Below are positions 62,253 to 64,000 of a stretch of 64,000 nucleotides of DNA, in pieces. The DNA is from Alcaligenes parafaecalis (GTDB lineage: Bacteria; Pseudomonadota; Gammaproteobacteria; Burkholderiales; Burkholderiaceae_B): the NCBI RefSeq assembly GCF_026344135.1, contig NZ_JAPKNA010000001.1, positions 868,001 to 932,000 of the forward strand, in the 5' to 3' direction. The first letter of the stretch is position 1. Each line of letters starts with the position of its first letter. The position numbers were made by a program, and so were the translations under genes. The notes beneath the pieces are model-generated. The model made no database searches and was not told the origin of the DNA. It saw only the letters and a program-made list of their open reading frames with translations.

Positions 62253-63014
62253 CTATTGGTCCTGCATCTGCCGACGGAAAGACAGCAATTCCCGAGCCCA
62301 ACGTGTCGCTGGCAAACCGTAATCGGCCTGCACCTGTTCGGCACGGTTCAGCAGCTCTCCTGCCGTCATCTCCAGCGTACTGCCCTTAAAGGCCAGCACA
62401 ACCTGGTTGCCCTCATCCATCTCGGGCAACAGCAGAACCTTGCCATTGAAGGCTTCACGAATATTGTCGATATTGTGTTTGAAGCTGGGATGCGCACCAA
62501 AAAGATTGACGGTCATAATGCCCTCGTCGTCCAGAATGGCACGGCAATCCTGATAAAACTCCAGACTGTCGCGCACCGGACCTTCGGCATGAGCGTCATA
62601 TAAATCCACCATCAAGGCGCGATATTGGCCGTGCTGATCGCTGTCTTGCACCCAGACCCCGGCGTCAGCCTGGTCAATCAGGGAGCGCGGGCTACGTGGC
62701 AAACGGAAAAAAGCATGGCACATTCCGATGACCGACGGGTTCCATTCCACCGTCTGAACCTGGCTGTCGGTCTGCTTCAGACAGAAGCGCAACAAGGAGC
62801 CCGCCCCCAGGCCCAGAATAGCCAGCTTGTGTTCGGGTTTGGGGTCTTCCATAAATAGCAGCCAGGCCATCATCTGTTGTGTGTAGGCCAAGACCAATTC
62901 AGCGGGCTTGCGAATACGCATGGCACCTTGAATCCACTCCGTTCCAAAATGCAGATAACGGATCCCTTCGCTTTCCGACAATGTGGGACTATCGTCCCCC
63001 TGCTCACCAGCCAT
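62253..63014 (-). CDS. Spermidine-synthase-like protein with altered motifs
   Basis: Rossmann-fold protein related to polyamine aminopropyltransferases, 253 residues. The nucleotide loop reads LGLGAGSLL (GGGDG in true SpeE), the next strand ends VEWNP (VEID in SpeE), and the active-site region reads VDLYDAHAEG (where SpeE has DSTDP). These changes argue against spermidine synthesis, although annotation pipelines often use that name. No speD is nearby. ATG at 63014 with AAGGA 9 bases upstream. Function unknown; perhaps an S-adenosyl-derivative-binding protein. Confidence 0.75.
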   Translation of the reverse strand: MAGEQGDDSPTLSESEGIRYLHFGTEWIQGAMRIRKPAELVLAYTQQMMAWLLFMEDPKPEHKLAILGLGAGSLLRFCLKQTDSQVQTVEWNPSVIGMCHAFFRLPRSPRSLIDQADAGVWVQDSDQHGQYRALMVDLYDAHAEGPVRDSLEFYQDCRAILDDEGIMTVNLFGAHPSFKHNIDNIREAFNGKVLLLPEMDEGNQVVLAFKGSTLEMTAGELLNRAEQVQADYGLPATRWARELLSFRRQMQDQ

Positions 63015-63117
63015 GAAACTCTTCCTTGCAAATCAGTCAGGCGACCCGGCTCAAACAGGTGCCACGCGGCCCCCGACACAATCCTGCACCTGGATCTAAG
63101 CTGACGACAGAGAAAAC

Positions 63118-63153
63118 AACGCCAGAAGGCGGCATTGCGCCACTTCCGGCGTT
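63118..63153. terminator. Imperfect stem-loop between the thiolase and the spermidine-synthase-like gene
   Basis: Arms AACGCC (63118-63123) and GGCGTT (63148-63153), with inner pairing GAAG/CTTC and GGCG/CGCC, form a long interrupted hairpin. On the plus strand it is followed by TTTTTTAG; on the minus strand by GTTTTCTCTG, which is enough for a moderate terminator behind the thiolase. Confidence 0.55.
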
Positions 63154-63200
63154 TTTTAGCAAGGCGCCATCATAACAGTGATCACTAGATGGGGAACGGC

Positions 63201-64000
63201 TCACTGACGTTCGATAATCATGGCCACTCCCTCGCTACCGCCATGACACATGGTTACCAGGGCTTACCGCCCCTGGATGCGCTGCAACTCATGCAAAGCC
63301 TTGACCACCAGTGCCGCTCCTGTCGCCCCCAAAGGGTGCCCCATACTGATACTGCCGCCATTCGGATTGACACGCTCCGGATCAAAATCCAGTTCTTTGG
63401 CAACGGCGCAAACCTGTGCCGCAAACGCCTCATTGGATTCAATCACGTCGATATCGCTGACCGTCAATCCCGCTCGCTTGAGCGCCAAGCGAGTCGCTGG
63501 CACCGGCCCCATTCCCGCAAATTGTGGATCCACGCCCGCATGCGCCCATGAGCGCAACTTGCCCATGGGCTTCAAGCCTTTACGGCGCGCCTGCCCCTCT
63601 TCCATCATCAGCACCACCGCCGCCGCATCGGCCAAGCCCAAAATATTACCGGCAGTCACCGTTCCCCCGTCGCTCTGGAAAATAGGCTTCAAGGCGGCAA
63701 GCTGCTCCAGACTGCCATCATGCCGAACATGCTCATCCTGCTTGAAGGCGATCCCGTCGTGGGTCACCATCGGGACGATCTGCTCTGTGAAGTATCCATT
63801 TTCAATGGCATGAAATGCTCTACGGTGCGACTCCAGGGCCAACTGATCCTGCTCACAACGAGACACACCATACTTTCTGGCGACATTCTCTCCCGTCACC
63901 CCCACAGGTTCCCGAGTTAAAGGGCTGATGAAAATTTCCGACAAGACATCGACCAAGGCCACATTGCCCATGCGGCTCCCCCCAGCGCTGGCTTGTCGCC
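63201..64000 (-). pseudogene. Acetyl-CoA acyltransferase (thiolase), cut by the window edge, with in-frame stop near its C-terminus
   Basis: Degradative or biosynthetic thiolase of the FadA/PhaA type. The frame runs in from the right edge (AGGSRMGN, then NVARKYGVSR) and shows NEAFAAQ and the catalytic histidine in SMGHPLGATGA. At 63264-63266 a TAA interrupts the frame after LQRIQGR, exactly where the family has a tyrosine (GRYAL). The same frame then continues ALVTMCHGGSEGVAMIIER to a TGA at 63201-63203. That tail contains the C-terminal catalytic cysteine (Cys in MCHGG), which the truncated protein would lack. A single-base nonsense mutation or a sequencing error would explain it. Confidence 0.8.

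Overview
The window looks like chromosomal DNA of a betaproteobacterium of the family Alcaligenaceae, most likely an Alcaligenes-like organism. This is an inference from gene order and protein style, since no rRNA is present. Supporting points are the run rpsB-tsf-pyrH-frr-uppS-cdsA-dxr-rseP-bamA-skp-lpxD-fabZ-lpxA, the map-glnD pair diverging from it, the folC-dedD-cvpA-purF cluster, and a pyruvate dehydrogenase operon whose E3 subunit carries its own lipoyl domain, as in Cupriavidus.

Layout. 1-12367 (minus strand) is a housekeeping block for translation (S2, EF-Ts, ribosome recycling), UMP kinase, undecaprenyl-PP and CDP-diacylglycerol synthesis, isoprenoid synthesis, the RseP protease, outer membrane assembly (BamA, Skp) and lipid A synthesis. 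13030-17631 (plus) holds map, glnD, a MarC-type membrane protein and dsbB. 17740-18957 is a serine beta-lactamase-family hydrolase followed by a very AT-rich gap. 19233-23501 (minus) is folC-dedD-cvpA-purF. 23594-29790 (minus) is lpdA, aceF and aceE. A PAS histidine kinase and FixJ-type regulator, folD, an M3 oligopeptidase and a SCO copper chaperone run rightwards to 36017. 36014-41143 is a mixed accessory stretch: an AhpD-like protein, an NADH-azoreductase-like flavoprotein with a GNAT, a MocR/PdxR-type regulator, and a CueR-like regulator facing a MerA/Lpd-like flavoprotein.

41282-51582 (minus) is the most distinctive part: one probable 12-gene catabolic operon with two alpha/beta hydrolases, a thiolase plus DUF35 partner, an embedded IclR regulator, a family III CoA-transferase, two short-chain dehydrogenases, a divergent type II dehydroquinase homologue and a complete TRAP uptake system. 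Its promoter region carries two 17-bp dyads spaced exactly 20 bp apart. The substrate cannot be named from the sequence; an organic acid taken up by TRAP, activated to a CoA thioester, oxidised and cleaved thiolytically is the most economical reading.

The right end holds a nitroreductase and pdxJ, a three-gene RND multidrug efflux operon, a three-gene ABC importer of the TrpXYZ/COG2984-4120-1101 type, a spermidine-synthase-like protein with altered active-site motifs, and a thiolase cut by the window edge. That thiolase has an in-frame stop just before its C-terminal catalytic cysteine motif. Starts were re-chosen where ribosome-binding sites or upstream genes made the longest frame implausible. 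No tRNA, rRNA, CRISPR array or insertion sequence was seen.
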